This document shows positions 1 through 9,110 of a DNA stretch of 64,000 nt, piece by piece (position 1 is the stretch's first letter; every line of letters starts with the position of its first letter). A model generated the notes under the pieces. It did no database searches. It was not told the DNA's origin and was given only the letters and a program-made list of their open reading frames with translations. The stretch lies in NCBI GenBank assembly GCA_963822985.1, contig CAWGJU010000008.1, positions 186,001-250,000 on the forward strand, given 5' to 3'. The translations under genes were made by a program, and so were the position numbers. Source of the DNA: Thermohalobaculum sp963822985 (GTDB lineage Bacteria; Pseudomonadota; Alphaproteobacteria; Rhodobacterales; Rhodobacteraceae).

Positions 1-47
1 GACACAATCTGTGGCTTTGCAACCGGATTGCGAGGCAGGAGGACAGG

Positions 48-479
48 ATGAAGATCAACTACCTGCACACGATGGTGCGCGTGCGCGACATCGAGGCGTC
101 CAAGCGCTTCTACTGCGACCTGCTGGGGCTGGTCGAGACGCGGCGCCGCGATCTCGAGCCCGCCAAGGCGACGCTGGTGTTCCTGGCGCCGGCCGGCGGC
201 GGCCCAGGCAACGAGGTGGAGCTGACCTATAACTGGGACTCGGACGAGGAATACAGCGGCGGCCGAAATTTTGGCCACCTGGCCTATGAGGTCGAGAACA
301 TCTACGAGAAATGCCAGCAGCTTATGGATGGCGGCGTGACGATCAACCGCCCGCCCCGCGACGGCCGCATGGCCTTCGTGCGCTCGCCGGACGGCATCTC
401 GATCGAGCTTCTGCAAATGGGCGAGGCGCTGCCGAAGCAGGAGCCATGGGCCAGCATGGAGAACACGGGAACATGGTGA
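48..479 (+). CDS. gloA: Glyoxalase I (lactoylglutathione lyase)
   Basis: A 143-residue VOC-fold protein that isomerises the methylglyoxal-glutathione hemithioacetal to S-lactoylglutathione in the cytoplasm. The four expected metal ligands are visible: His7, Glu58 (in VELTYNWD), His77 and Glu120. Together with the short length this fits the bacterial Ni/Co-type GloA, which is about 135 residues in E. coli. An AGGAGG ribosome site lies just before the ATG. The DUF1194 gene starts 8 bases after the stop, so the two may be cotranscribed, but no functional link is evident. I am confident of the family. Confidence 0.93.
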   Translation: MKINYLHTMVRVRDIEASKRFYCDLLGLVETRRRDLEPAKATLVFLAPAGGGPGNEVELTYNWDSDEEYSGGRNFGHLAYEVENIYEKCQQLMDGGVTINRPPRDGRMAFVRSPDGISIELLQMGEALPKQEPWASMENTGTW

Positions 480-486
480 CGGGCAC

Positions 487-1182
487 GTGGTGACCGCCCG
501 GCAGCTCGGGCTGCTGCTGGCGCTGGCCGCCCCGGCGGCCGGCGCCGAGGCTCAAGGCGAGCCCTGCGGGGTCGCGCTCGCGCTTGGGCTCGACGTCTCG
601 TCGAGCGTCGACGCGGACGAGCACGATCTGCAGACGCAAGGCCTCGCCAGCGCGTTCCGCGACGGTGCCGTGGTGGACGCCATTTTGGGCGGCATCGGCG
701 ACGGCGTGATGGTCACGGTCTACGAGTGGTCCGGCTTCTACCAGCAGGAGGTGATCGTCGACTGGAGCTGGCTCGACAGCCCCGAGGCGATCCGCGCATT
801 TGCCGACCGACTGAGCGCAAGCGGGCGCAACAGCGAATCCTGGCCGACCTCGCTGGGGCGCGCGGTCGAGTTCGCGACGCGCCTGCATGATGCGAACCCG
901 CGCCTCTGCGCCCGCCGGATCATCGACATCTCGGGCGACGGCGTGAACAATCACGGCGCCGGCCCCGACTGGTACGCGGCGCGGGGCATGCTCGACGGCT
1001 ACACCGTCAACGGGCTGGCGATCCGCGGCGCGTCGCCCGATCCGGCGGATTATTACGGCAAGCACCTGATCCACGGCCCCGGAGCCTTCGTCGAGATCGC
1101 CGAGAGCTATGCCGACTACCCCCGCGCCATCCTGCGCAAGCTGCTGCGCGAGCTGCAGGCGCCGGTCGCCATGAACCGCTGA
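487..1182 (+). CDS. DUF1194 secreted von Willebrand-like protein (copy 1)
   Basis: 231 residues with a hydrophobic N-terminal export signal (about residues 1-22), then a DUF1194 domain. DUF1194 proteins resemble von Willebrand A domains: a MIDAS-like DVSSS sits at residues 36-40, and a second family block, DISGDGVNN, at 147-155. The molecular role of the family is not known; a periplasmic metal-dependent binding role is inferred from the fold. The start is GTG at 487, and a second GTG at 490 is equally possible. Its stop overlaps the ATG of a paralogue by one base (TGATG), which implies translational coupling. Confidence 0.85.
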   Translation: MVTARQLGLLLALAAPAAGAEAQGEPCGVALALGLDVSSSVDADEHDLQTQGLASAFRDGAVVDAILGGIGDGVMVTVYEWSGFYQQEVIVDWSWLDSPEAIRAFADRLSASGRNSESWPTSLGRAVEFATRLHDANPRLCARRIIDISGDGVNNHGAGPDWYAARGMLDGYTVNGLAIRGASPDPADYYGKHLIHGPGAFVEIAESYADYPRAILRKLLRELQAPVAMNR

Positions 1183-1913
1183 TGGGCCGGGAACCGGCGA
1201 GAGGTCGCCACCGACGAGGCGCGACCGCAGGCATCGCGGCGCTGGCGCTGTGCTTCGCCGCGCCGCCCGCCGCCGCTGCCGATTGCGCGCTCGAGCTCAT
1301 TCTGGCCGTCGACGTCTCCGGGTCGATCGACGATCGTGAGTTCGCCCTTCAGATGGAGGGCTTGGCCTCGGCCCTCGAGGACCCCGAGCTGATCCAGGCG
1401 GTCGAGGCGCAGGAAGGCGGCGTGCTCGCGACGCTGACGCAGTGGAGCGGAGCGTCGCGGCAGCGCCAGGTGACCGGCTGGCACCTGCTGAAGGGCGCAG
1501 CATCGATGGGCGACTTCGCGCGGGAGATCCGCCACGGCGGGCGCGACTGGCGCAACTATTCGACGGCGATCGGCGAGGCGCTGCGCCATGCGCTGAAGGT
1601 GGGCGAGAGCGCGCCGCAGACCTGCCGCAGGCGCGTTGTCGACGTCTCGGGCGACGGGGTGAACAACGAGGGTCGGCCGCCGCGAGCGATGGCCGACGCG
1701 CTGGCGGCGATCGGCTACACCGTGAACGGGCTGGTCATCCGCGGGGACTCGCCCGACCCTGTGAAGCACTACGAGGTGAACGTGCTCGCTGGCCCGCGCG
1801 CGTTCCTGGAGATCGCGACGAGCTTCGACGACTATCCGGAGGCCATCCGCCGCAAGCTGCTGCGCGAAGTCGAGGAACGCGCGCTGGTCTCGCAGGCCGA
1901 TGCGACACGTTGA
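1182..1913 (+). CDS. DUF1194 secreted von Willebrand-like protein (copy 2)
   Basis: 243 residues and a paralogue of the gene just upstream. It shares the same order of motifs: signal peptide (to about residue 33), DVSGS at 44-48, a DVSGDGVNN block, the GYTVNGLxIRG segment and the conserved C-terminal DYPxAIxRKLLRE. The two copies differ widely between these motifs, so the duplication is old. The start overlaps the previous stop by one base. The function is unknown; a periplasmic location is inferred from the signal sequence. Confidence 0.85.
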   Translation: MGREPARGRHRRGATAGIAALALCFAAPPAAAADCALELILAVDVSGSIDDREFALQMEGLASALEDPELIQAVEAQEGGVLATLTQWSGASRQRQVTGWHLLKGAASMGDFAREIRHGGRDWRNYSTAIGEALRHALKVGESAPQTCRRRVVDVSGDGVNNEGRPPRAMADALAAIGYTVNGLVIRGDSPDPVKHYEVNVLAGPRAFLEIATSFDDYPEAIRRKLLREVEERALVSQADATR

Positions 1914-2171
1914 GCGCGACAGCCGCGATCGATGTCGGAACAACTCGCGATCGGCATAGCCATCCGCTACCCGGCGGCGAACGCGCCGGCCTCGCTGCAG
2001 GGCATGTTCGAGACGGACGCGGACTTGTCCTTTGATGTTCATGCCCGATCCGACCCGCGTTTGACCAATGGCGGGGCTGTCGACGTCGGGCGCCTGCGGC
2101 GGAAGCAGGCCGCCCTACTGCTATCTCGGACGCTGCGACGATCCCCAGATCCTGAATACCAAGCAGTCCGA

Positions 2172-5100
2172 TCAGCGCGCGCTGCGCTTTGCCCGGACGA
2201 GGTCGCGTTCGACCCGGTCCGTCACCGCCGCCTGGTATCTGACGGCGATCGCGTCCTGCTTGCGGCGGATATCGTTTATTTCGGCGAGCCCCCGCTCGAT
2301 CTCGCCCGCGTTCAGATAGGCGTCCGCCAGCAGCGTCTTTGCGTAAGGCTCGATCTGGGTTGAGCCCGTCGCCAGATAGGCGTCGAGCCCGTTCCGAAGT
2401 TCCGGTATGCCGCGGCCCGCATCGCCCGAACGAGCCCAAGCCCATCCGCGAAGGATCGCGCTCCAAGTATTCCAATACGCGAACTGCTTCTGTCCGCTGA
2501 TCGCCAGGGCCGCGCCTACCAGATCCAAGACGGCGCCGAAGTCGTCGAGCACCTGATGCGCAGCCGCGAGAATGTTGAGGCCGAAACAGCGCGAAAACTC
2601 GTGCTCCTCGGCTTCTGTCGCCTTGATCGCCTCCTGCAAGGCTTCGCGGAGCATGGGGCTGTCGCCTTCGCTCAGTGCTGTCGCCCAGCACCGCATCGAG
2701 AGATCGACCACGCGGATATCGGCGGCATGGAAGCGCAGGATTTCCTCCGGATTGCACTCTTGGCGCAGCACCACGGCGCGGTCGAGATGCTCGACTGCCT
2801 CGCCGAGCTGGCCGAGCATGAAGCTGACCATGCCCCGATTGTGCTCGCTCAACGCGGACATGGTCGGATCGCCCGAGCTCCGAGCCAGCGCCTCCATGTC
2901 GGGGCAGAGTGCACGCGCGCTCTCGGAGTCACCCGACATCAGCTGCGCCCCGAACTGCATGTGGAGCGCCAGGAAGACATCGGCGGCTCCGCCGCCCGAC
3001 CGGCGGAGCACTTCGCCCAATCGGGCCAGGTTCTGCAGCGACTCGGGCGAGCCGAAGGCGCGCGTGTCGATTGCGACGGACAGCGTCTTGCGCAGCGCGA
3101 TCTCCTCGCGCTCGCGCTCCTCCTCGTCTTCGATCGTCTCGTTCGCCCTGATCGCCGCTTCCAGATGCGCGATCGCCTCATGGCCGGCCGACTGACGCAA
3201 GGCATTCGCGGCGGCGAGGTGCCAGTGGTTCCGCGCCTCGGCCGCCTTGCCGGCGCGCCAGAGGTGCTGCGCGACGATTTCCGGGCTGCGCTGCGCGGCG
3301 TCAGCGAACGATGTGAGGTACGCTTCCGCGATCCGCTGGTGCAGCGCGCGCGACCGGCTGGGCAGCATCGCCTCGTAGGCCGCCTCCTGGATCAACGCGT
3401 GCCGAAAGGCCCAGATCTGCGATTTGCCGTCGCTCTCCGAAGTGAGGACCTGCGCCTCGCCGAGCTGGTCGAGCAGCGCTCGCGTCGTTCGCTCGTCATA
3501 GCCGTAGACGGTCGAGACGAGGTCGAGCGAGAAGCTTCGACCCAGTGCCGCGCAGACGGGCACGATGTCGCGTGCCGTCGGCAGATGGTCGATCTGGGCG
3601 CGCAGCAGATCCTTCAGCGTGGCGGGAAGCTCGTGCTCCGTCACCGATTCCTCGCCGGCGGCTGCGCGCCGCCGGCGGTCCAGCACCATCCGCGCCATCT
3701 CTTCGAGGAAGAGCGGCACACCCTCGGCGCGGGAGATGATGGTCCGGACGAGCTCCCCGGACACGGCCTCGTCGGCGAAGATGTGCCGAAGCAACAGCTC
3801 GGCGTTCTGGTCGTCGAGGCGGGAGACCGTCAGCACCGCGACGCTCGCGCGGTCCGTCCAGCGTGGCGTGTAATCCAGCCTGTAGGTGCAAACGAGCAGG
3901 ATCGGATCTCCGCTGATGCGCTCGACAAGCCGGTCGAGCAGCTCTTCGGAGGAGGCATCGACCCAATGAAGATCCTCGAACAACAAGAGCTCGGGCCTGC
4001 CCGAGGCCACGCGCCTCAGATAGGTCAGCAGCGCCGACATCGTCCGCTCTTTCGTCTCGTCAGGCGAAAGGCCGTGACCGTTGTCGGGCAGATCGACGCC
4101 GAGAAGGCTCGCCAAGGCCCCGGCGAACTCCGGATCGTCCGGCGCGATTTGGTCGGCGAACAGGCGGATTTGCGCCAGGTTGCCATCGTGGTCGTCCGGC
4201 TGGCTCACGCCGGCGGCGTGCGAAAGGTGGGTGATCAGCGGGTTGAAGGCCGAGTTCTGATGATAAGGCGAGCACTGAAGGCCGAGCATGGCGCTCGGAT
4301 GCGCGGATGCCTGTTCCTTCAAAGCTTCGACGAGCCGGGATTTGCCGACCCCGGCCTCGCCCGAGATCAGCACGACCTGGCCCTTGCCCTGCCGCGCCTC
4401 CTCCCACCGGCTCTCGAGAAGCTCGTATTCGTCTTGGCGGCCCAGCAGCGGCGAGAGCGCACCGCTCGACCGCGCCTGGAAGCGGAGCTCGGTTCGGCGC
4501 ACGCCACGAGCGATCCAGACATCGACCGGCTGGCGGAAGCCCTTGAAGTGCTTCGGTCCGGCAAAGGCCCAGTCGAAATTTCTGCCGAGAAGGCGGTGGG
4601 TGCGCCCGCTGACCCCGACCTCGCCGGGCTGCACGGCGCTCTGGATGCGCGCGGCGAGGTTCGGAACCTCGCCCATGGCGAAGTTCTGGCCGCGCAGGCC
4701 GTTGCCGGCGATGTCCCCGATCAGCACGTCGCCCGTGGCGATCCCGGCGCGCGCCCGAAGCATCGTGCCGCGAACGGGAACGATCCGTTCGACGGTCCGG
4801 ACAATCTCCAGCGCGGTCAGAACAGCGCGCTCGGCATCGTTCTCCTCGGCGACCGGATAGCCGAAATAGGCCACCACCCCGTCGCCCAGGAACTGCGCCA
4901 CATAGCCGAATTCCTTGCGGATCGCGTCGAGGCAGCAGTTCTGGTAGGCTTGAAGCGTCTGGCGATACTGCTCGAGCGAGAGCTCCGCCGAGAGCTGGCT
5001 CGATCCGACCAGGTCCACGAACAGCAGCGTGATCTGGCGGACCTCGTCTTCCGTCGGCGGCGTCGGGATCGCAGCGGGGTCTTGGCCGGCTTCGCTCGAC

Positions 5101-5282
5101 AGGCGCTGCCGGTGCGCAGCGATGGCCGACATCAGGCGCTTGCGATCGCCAAGCGCGAACCCGAGTTCCCGCAGATCGGCTTCGGTCAGCGTCTGGAGCA
5201 CGTCGACGTCGACGCCATTCGCCTCGAGGACCCCCAGGCAGTGGCCCACTCCGTGCCGTTGCAGCCATTCGCCCAGCGTCAT
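2172..5282 (-). CDS. SAM domain-class III adenylate/guanylate cyclase-AAA ATPase-TPR signalling protein
   Basis: About 1036 residues with domains in this order: SAM-like helical domain (about 1-60), class III nucleotide cyclase (about 85-265), AAA/STAND-type ATPase (about 280-600) and a long TPR-like helical C-terminus. The cyclase metal aspartates are present (Asp90 in LLFVDLVGSS, Asp134 in FLGDGVVAYF). Walker A is GEAGVGKS at 308-315, followed by a Walker B-like LLLFEDLHW. The frame is open further upstream to 5438, but I chose ATG 5282 because it begins the SAM domain and follows a GGGACAG site. Such proteins are thought to couple nucleotide binding and protein contacts to cyclase output; the signal and product (cAMP or cGMP) cannot be read here. 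It lies downstream of the STAS/PP2C genes on the same strand. Confidence 0.88.
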   Translation of the reverse strand: MTLGEWLQRHGVGHCLGVLEANGVDVDVLQTLTEADLRELGFALGDRKRLMSAIAAHRQRLSSEAGQDPAAIPTPPTEDEVRQITLLFVDLVGSSQLSAELSLEQYRQTLQAYQNCCLDAIRKEFGYVAQFLGDGVVAYFGYPVAEENDAERAVLTALEIVRTVERIVPVRGTMLRARAGIATGDVLIGDIAGNGLRGQNFAMGEVPNLAARIQSAVQPGEVGVSGRTHRLLGRNFDWAFAGPKHFKGFRQPVDVWIARGVRRTELRFQARSSGALSPLLGRQDEYELLESRWEEARQGKGQVVLISGEAGVGKSRLVEALKEQASAHPSAMLGLQCSPYHQNSAFNPLITHLSHAAGVSQPDDHDGNLAQIRLFADQIAPDDPEFAGALASLLGVDLPDNGHGLSPDETKERTMSALLTYLRRVASGRPELLLFEDLHWVDASSEELLDRLVERISGDPILLVCTYRLDYTPRWTDRASVAVLTVSRLDDQNAELLLRHIFADEAVSGELVRTIISRAEGVPLFLEEMARMVLDRRRRAAAGEESVTEHELPATLKDLLRAQIDHLPTARDIVPVCAALGRSFSLDLVSTVYGYDERTTRALLDQLGEAQVLTSESDGKSQIWAFRHALIQEAAYEAMLPSRSRALHQRIAEAYLTSFADAAQRSPEIVAQHLWRAGKAAEARNHWHLAAANALRQSAGHEAIAHLEAAIRANETIEDEEEREREEIALRKTLSVAIDTRAFGSPESLQNLARLGEVLRRSGGGAADVFLALHMQFGAQLMSGDSESARALCPDMEALARSSGDPTMSALSEHNRGMVSFMLGQLGEAVEHLDRAVVLRQECNPEEILRFHAADIRVVDLSMRCWATALSEGDSPMLREALQEAIKATEAEEHEFSRCFGLNILAAAHQVLDDFGAVLDLVGAALAISGQKQFAYWNTWSAILRGWAWARSGDAGRGIPELRNGLDAYLATGSTQIEPYAKTLLADAYLNAGEIERGLAEINDIRRKQDAIAVRYQAAVTDRVERDLVRAKRSAR

Positions 5283-5447
5283 GTGCTGTCCCAGCGCCTT
5301 GGCCCTCGACGTGCCGCGCCGCCTAGTTGTGCGCCTAGTCGCGCAACGGGACAATACACGCGAACGCCTGTGGCTGGCTCCCTCACCGCTCGAGCCATCC
5401 TGGCCACGGGCCGAGAGTGCCGGCGGTATGCGTTGCACGCATGAATC

Positions 5448-7625
5448 TCAGGCTTCGGGATCGCTCATGTCTGCGTCGGGCGGCAGGGACAGCACCAACA
5501 GGGTCAGGTCGTCGGACTGCTCGGCCCGGCCTATATATGCCGCGACGCGGGCGAGGATCTCGGCGACGACGGCGGCGCTGTCGGCCTCGGGCGGGATCCC
5601 GGCCAGCGCGTCGCGCAGCCGGTCGGTGCCGAAAACCGCGCCCGAGCTGTCCATCGCCTCGGAAATGCCATCGGAGAAGAGGCAGAGCCGGTCGCCAGGC
5701 ACCAGCCGGCAGGCGCCGACCGGATAATCGGCGCCAAGGACAAGGCCGAGCGGCGGGCCGGACTCGATCTGAAGCCGGGCAGGCGCACGGCCGCGCCCGA
5801 ACAGGAAAGGCGCGTCGTGGCCTGCCGACGAATAGGCGAGCTCGCCGGTGCGCGTGTCGAGCAGCCCGCAGAAGCCGGTGACGAACATGGTCGCGGCGTT
5901 CTCGCGCGTGATCTCGGCATTGGCGTTGCGCTGGATCGTCTCGAGCGCCGAGCCGCAGCGCAGCGCGATGCTTTTCCAGAGCGTCTTGCAAAGCAGCATG
6001 AACTGCGATGCGTCGGCGCCCTTTCCCGAGACGTCGGCCACCAGGAAAAAGAGGTGCCGGTCGTCGAGCATGACGTGGTCGTAGAAGTCGCCGCCGACCT
6101 GGCGGGCCGGGTCGATATGCGCGGCGAGGTCGAGCCGTCCCGGCAGCAGCAGACGCCGTTCCGGAAGCAGAACCCGCTGCATGCGTGCGGCCGCGTCGAG
6201 CTCGCCCTGCAGCTGGGCGCGATCGGCCCGCTCGCCGACCAGCGCGAGCTCGGAGACGAGCCGCGCCCGGTCGCGCTCGATCAGGGTCGCCGTCAGCACG
6301 CCTGCGGTCACGACGAAGACGCCGATCGCGGGCGTCGCCGTGTCGAGCAGCAGGCCCAAGCGGAAGGCGGCATAGCCCGCGATGAGCAGCGCGGCGACAG
6401 CGGCCGCGATCAACCCGGCCGAGAGCCCCGGCCGCGCGGCGGGCACGAGAGCGATGACGCCGAGGCACCCGATCAGCATCAGCGCCGCCTCAATCCCGAT
6501 CATGAACCAGGGACGGCGCAGGAAGTCGCCGGAGAGGATCTGCTCGACCATCTGGACGTGGGTCTCGACACCTTGGATGACCTGACGGAGCGGCGACATA
6601 CGCTCGTCGACGGCGCCGAGCCCAAGGACGGTGACGAACACGGTCCGGCCGGCGAGCCGGGCGGGGTCGAAATCCGGGTGGAACAGGCGGTGTGCGGGGA
6701 TATAGCGGTCGCCGACCTCCCTGGGGTCGCCGAGCGGCCCGAAGTGCAGCCAAAAGGTGCCGTCGCGCTCGGTCGGGAAGCGGAGCGCTGTGGGGTCGGC
6801 CGGGTCGCCGAGCACCACCTCGAGCCCGTTCCAGTTCGGGCGGACGGTGGCGAAGAAGGCACCGGTCCCGATGCGCAGCGCCTCGGGTCCGGGCATGAGC
6901 ACGAGGTCGCCGCAAATGCGCTGCACCGCCTCGACCCGGCGCACGACGAAGCCTTGCTCGGCGCGGAAGGTGATCGCGCCCAGACCGATTTCGGCGAGGC
7001 CCGGCGCCTGCTCGAGCAACTTCGGCAGGGGCACGACGGCCAGGTAATAGACGCCGGCGAGCTCTGGCAGGGGCACCGGCGCGTTGACGGGCGGCGGCGG
7101 GAAGTCGCAGACGCGGCCGTACTGGCCGGGAAGCGCGCCGGCGATGCCGGCGACCGGCAGCACGCTGGGGACCGAGCGGAGCGCGTCGAACAGCACCGCA
7201 TCGGTGTCGCCCAACGGTTCGAGCGCCTCGGCCACCTCTGGCACGCCGCGGGCGCGGTACTCGGCGGCGAGCTGGGCGGGCGATTGCGGATCCGGCTCGT
7301 CGAGGACCATGTCGAGCACGACCGCGGCGGCGCCGAGGGCGCGCGTGCGCTCGACGAGCTCGGCCAGCCGGTTGCGCGGCCAGGGCCAGCGGCCGTTCTG
7401 GCGCATCGTCTGCTCGTCGATGGCGACGACGACGGCAGGCGCCTCGGCCGCCGGCCCGCGATCGCGCGCGGCTAGGCGATGCAGCGTGTCCCACCAGGCG
7501 GTGCGCCAGGCGAGCCCCTCCTCGCCTGCCCAGAGCTGGAACGCCAGGCCGACCGCCAGCAGCGCCGCGCCGACCAGCCGCGAGGGCAGACGCAGCGGCG
7601 CGACAGCGCGGCCCCACCGCTGCAT
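5448..7625 (-). CDS. CHASE2 sensor-PP2C/SpoIIE protein phosphatase
   Basis: 725 residues: an N-terminal membrane segment, an extracytoplasmic CHASE2 sensor (about 40-330), three membrane helices (about 355-435) and a cytoplasmic SpoIIE/RsbU-like PP2C domain (about 480-720). The phosphatase shows the expected metal motifs GGDFYD, DVSGKG, FSDGISEA and SDDLTLL. Proteins of this design dephosphorylate STAS-domain anti-sigma-factor antagonists in response to an external signal. The STAS gene two positions upstream in the same operon is the obvious candidate substrate. The start codon overlaps the stop of the upstream hydrolase gene by one base. Confidence 0.9.
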   Translation of the reverse strand: MQRWGRAVAPLRLPSRLVGAALLAVGLAFQLWAGEEGLAWRTAWWDTLHRLAARDRGPAAEAPAVVVAIDEQTMRQNGRWPWPRNRLAELVERTRALGAAAVVLDMVLDEPDPQSPAQLAAEYRARGVPEVAEALEPLGDTDAVLFDALRSVPSVLPVAGIAGALPGQYGRVCDFPPPPVNAPVPLPELAGVYYLAVVPLPKLLEQAPGLAEIGLGAITFRAEQGFVVRRVEAVQRICGDLVLMPGPEALRIGTGAFFATVRPNWNGLEVVLGDPADPTALRFPTERDGTFWLHFGPLGDPREVGDRYIPAHRLFHPDFDPARLAGRTVFVTVLGLGAVDERMSPLRQVIQGVETHVQMVEQILSGDFLRRPWFMIGIEAALMLIGCLGVIALVPAARPGLSAGLIAAAVAALLIAGYAAFRLGLLLDTATPAIGVFVVTAGVLTATLIERDRARLVSELALVGERADRAQLQGELDAAARMQRVLLPERRLLLPGRLDLAAHIDPARQVGGDFYDHVMLDDRHLFFLVADVSGKGADASQFMLLCKTLWKSIALRCGSALETIQRNANAEITRENAATMFVTGFCGLLDTRTGELAYSSAGHDAPFLFGRGRAPARLQIESGPPLGLVLGADYPVGACRLVPGDRLCLFSDGISEAMDSSGAVFGTDRLRDALAGIPPEADSAAVVAEILARVAAYIGRAEQSDDLTLLVLSLPPDADMSDPEA

Positions 7626-8593
7626 CAGAGGATCAGGTCTAGACCGTCATAGGCGCCGGTTATCCGCAGCGGCGCCTTCTTGCGGCGCATGATCTCCTCG
7701 ATGCGCCGGGCCTCCTGCACGATCTGGTCGATGCGCTCGTCATCGTTGAGCGGCTCGTGATGAAAGAAAAGGAGGTGTTTGACGCCGCCCATCAGCGCGA
7801 GCTCGACGCCGACGACGTTGGAGCTGTGCCCCCAATCCTCCTTCACGCTCGTGGATTCGGCCAGCGAGTACTGTGCGTCGAAAATCAGCACGTCGGCGTC
7901 GCGGATCCAGGCCAGATACGGGTAATCGTCCGAGATCATCTCGGGTTTGTGCTCGGCATCCGAGGCATAGACGACCCGCCGCCCGCCGCGCTCGAGCCGA
8001 TAGCCAAAGGCGCGGCCGGCATGGTTGAGCTCGTGCGGCGTGACCGCGAACCCATTGATCTCGTGCGTCCGGTTCGCGGCGATGATGTGGAAGCGGATGT
8101 CCGAGCCGAGCACGTCGAAGGGCACGGGGAACGAGGGGGCGCCGTGCTGCCGCCGGAAGGCTTCCTCGACGTTGTCATGGCAGGAATAGATGTTGATGAC
8201 GTTACCGGGAATGTAGGCCGGCATAAAGAATGGGAACCCCATGATGTGGTCCCAGTGAAAATGCGACATCAGCACATGAAAGGGCTCGGGCGCCACCGGG
8301 CCGGTGGTTCGCATCACGTGGCTCGCATAGTCGCGTGCACCCGAGCCGAAATCGATCAGCAGCGAGGGGCCGCCCTCTTCGCGGAGCTGCACGCAAGGGG
8401 TGCTGCCGCCATAGATCGTCGGCAGCGCGCCGCGGCAGCCGCCATTGATGAACGCGTCGACATCCGCGGGCGTCGCGATGTCCTCGGGCCTTGCGGCGTT
8501 GAGAATGGCACGGATGCGATCGTGTACCTGAGCCGAGGATTGCGACCGAGGGATGGATCCGCGGGTGCCCCAGAACTTCAGGTGCAGCGTCAT
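7625..8593 (-). CDS. Metallo-beta-lactamase-fold hydrolase (phosphodiesterase-like)
   Basis: 322 residues with the metallo-beta-lactamase signature HFHWDH at 111-116 and further metal ligands in the ASDAEH and FFHHEP segments. The N-terminal FWGTRGSIP block is typical of the tRNase Z/cyclic-nucleotide-phosphodiesterase-like branch rather than beta-lactamases. The exact substrate is unknown. Its position between a STAS gene and a PP2C phosphatase, with a nucleotide cyclase in the same block, makes a cyclic-nucleotide substrate an attractive but untested idea. There are 7 bases to the STAS gene upstream and a one-base overlap with the phosphatase downstream. Confidence 0.87.
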   Translation of the reverse strand: MTLHLKFWGTRGSIPRSQSSAQVHDRIRAILNAARPEDIATPADVDAFINGGCRGALPTIYGGSTPCVQLREEGGPSLLIDFGSGARDYASHVMRTTGPVAPEPFHVLMSHFHWDHIMGFPFFMPAYIPGNVINIYSCHDNVEEAFRRQHGAPSFPVPFDVLGSDIRFHIIAANRTHEINGFAVTPHELNHAGRAFGYRLERGGRRVVYASDAEHKPEMISDDYPYLAWIRDADVLIFDAQYSLAESTSVKEDWGHSSNVVGVELALMGGVKHLLFFHHEPLNDDERIDQIVQEARRIEEIMRRKKAPLRITGAYDGLDLIL

Positions 8594-8600
8594 GCGGACG

Positions 8601-8999
8601 TCAGCCGGAATAGGCCTCGGCCGCCGCTGGAGAGACCTGCGCGACCGCCTTCTCGGTCGAGTCGGCGACGCTGAGCAGCGTGTCGAAGCGCGCGATCCGG
8701 AAGACCTCGCGAACGACGCCCTTCACCCCGCTGACGATCAGTTGCGCCCCTTGGGCACTCAACGATCGCTGAGCGAGAAGCAGCGCGCGCAGCCCGGCAC
8801 TCGTGATGAATTCGAGACCGGTCATGTCGACGACCAGGCCACCGCCCTTGGGTACCTCGCTCGCTTCGGCGCTGAGGCTCTGCTGGAATCGCTCGGCATT
8901 GGTGTGATCGATCCGGCCGCGCACCGCGACCAGCCGGCAATCGGCAAAGCGGTCACACTGTGTCTGGAGACCTGACCAGGACGGATTTGCCGAGCCCAT
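8601..8999 (-). CDS. STAS-domain anti-sigma factor antagonist
   Basis: About 132 residues forming a single STAS domain. The hallmark segment is VVDMTGLEFITSAGLRAL, whose serine is the usual phosphorylation site in SpoIIAA/RsbV-type antagonists. The frame extends upstream to a GTG at 9077 (158 residues), but the extra N-terminus is not STAS-like, so I prefer the ATG at 8999; neither start has a strong ribosome site. It is first in an operon with the hydrolase and the PP2C phosphatase. No anti-sigma kinase (RsbW-type) is present in the window, so its partner must lie elsewhere. Confidence 0.85.
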   Translation of the reverse strand: MGSANPSWSGLQTQCDRFADCRLVAVRGRIDHTNAERFQQSLSAEASEVPKGGGLVVDMTGLEFITSAGLRALLLAQRSLSAQGAQLIVSGVKGVVREVFRIARFDTLLSVADSTEKAVAQVSPAAAEAYSG

Positions 9000-9110
9000 T
9001 TTCTCGCTCAAACCAACATATGTTTGGGAGAGTAGCAGAGCGATTCTGCGAAAAACAGAGACATTCGCTACAGACACCGGCCCACCTCGGCACCAGGTGC
9101 AGGCTGCGAC

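Noticed and set aside
2556..5444. A 962-residue open frame on the plus strand across the cyclase gene
   Set aside because: It is antisense to a clear multidomain protein. High-GC DNA often leaves such frames open, and its translation is Arg/His-rich with no family motifs. The same applies to long antisense frames opposite fdhF (48440-51532) and ileS (58008-61121).
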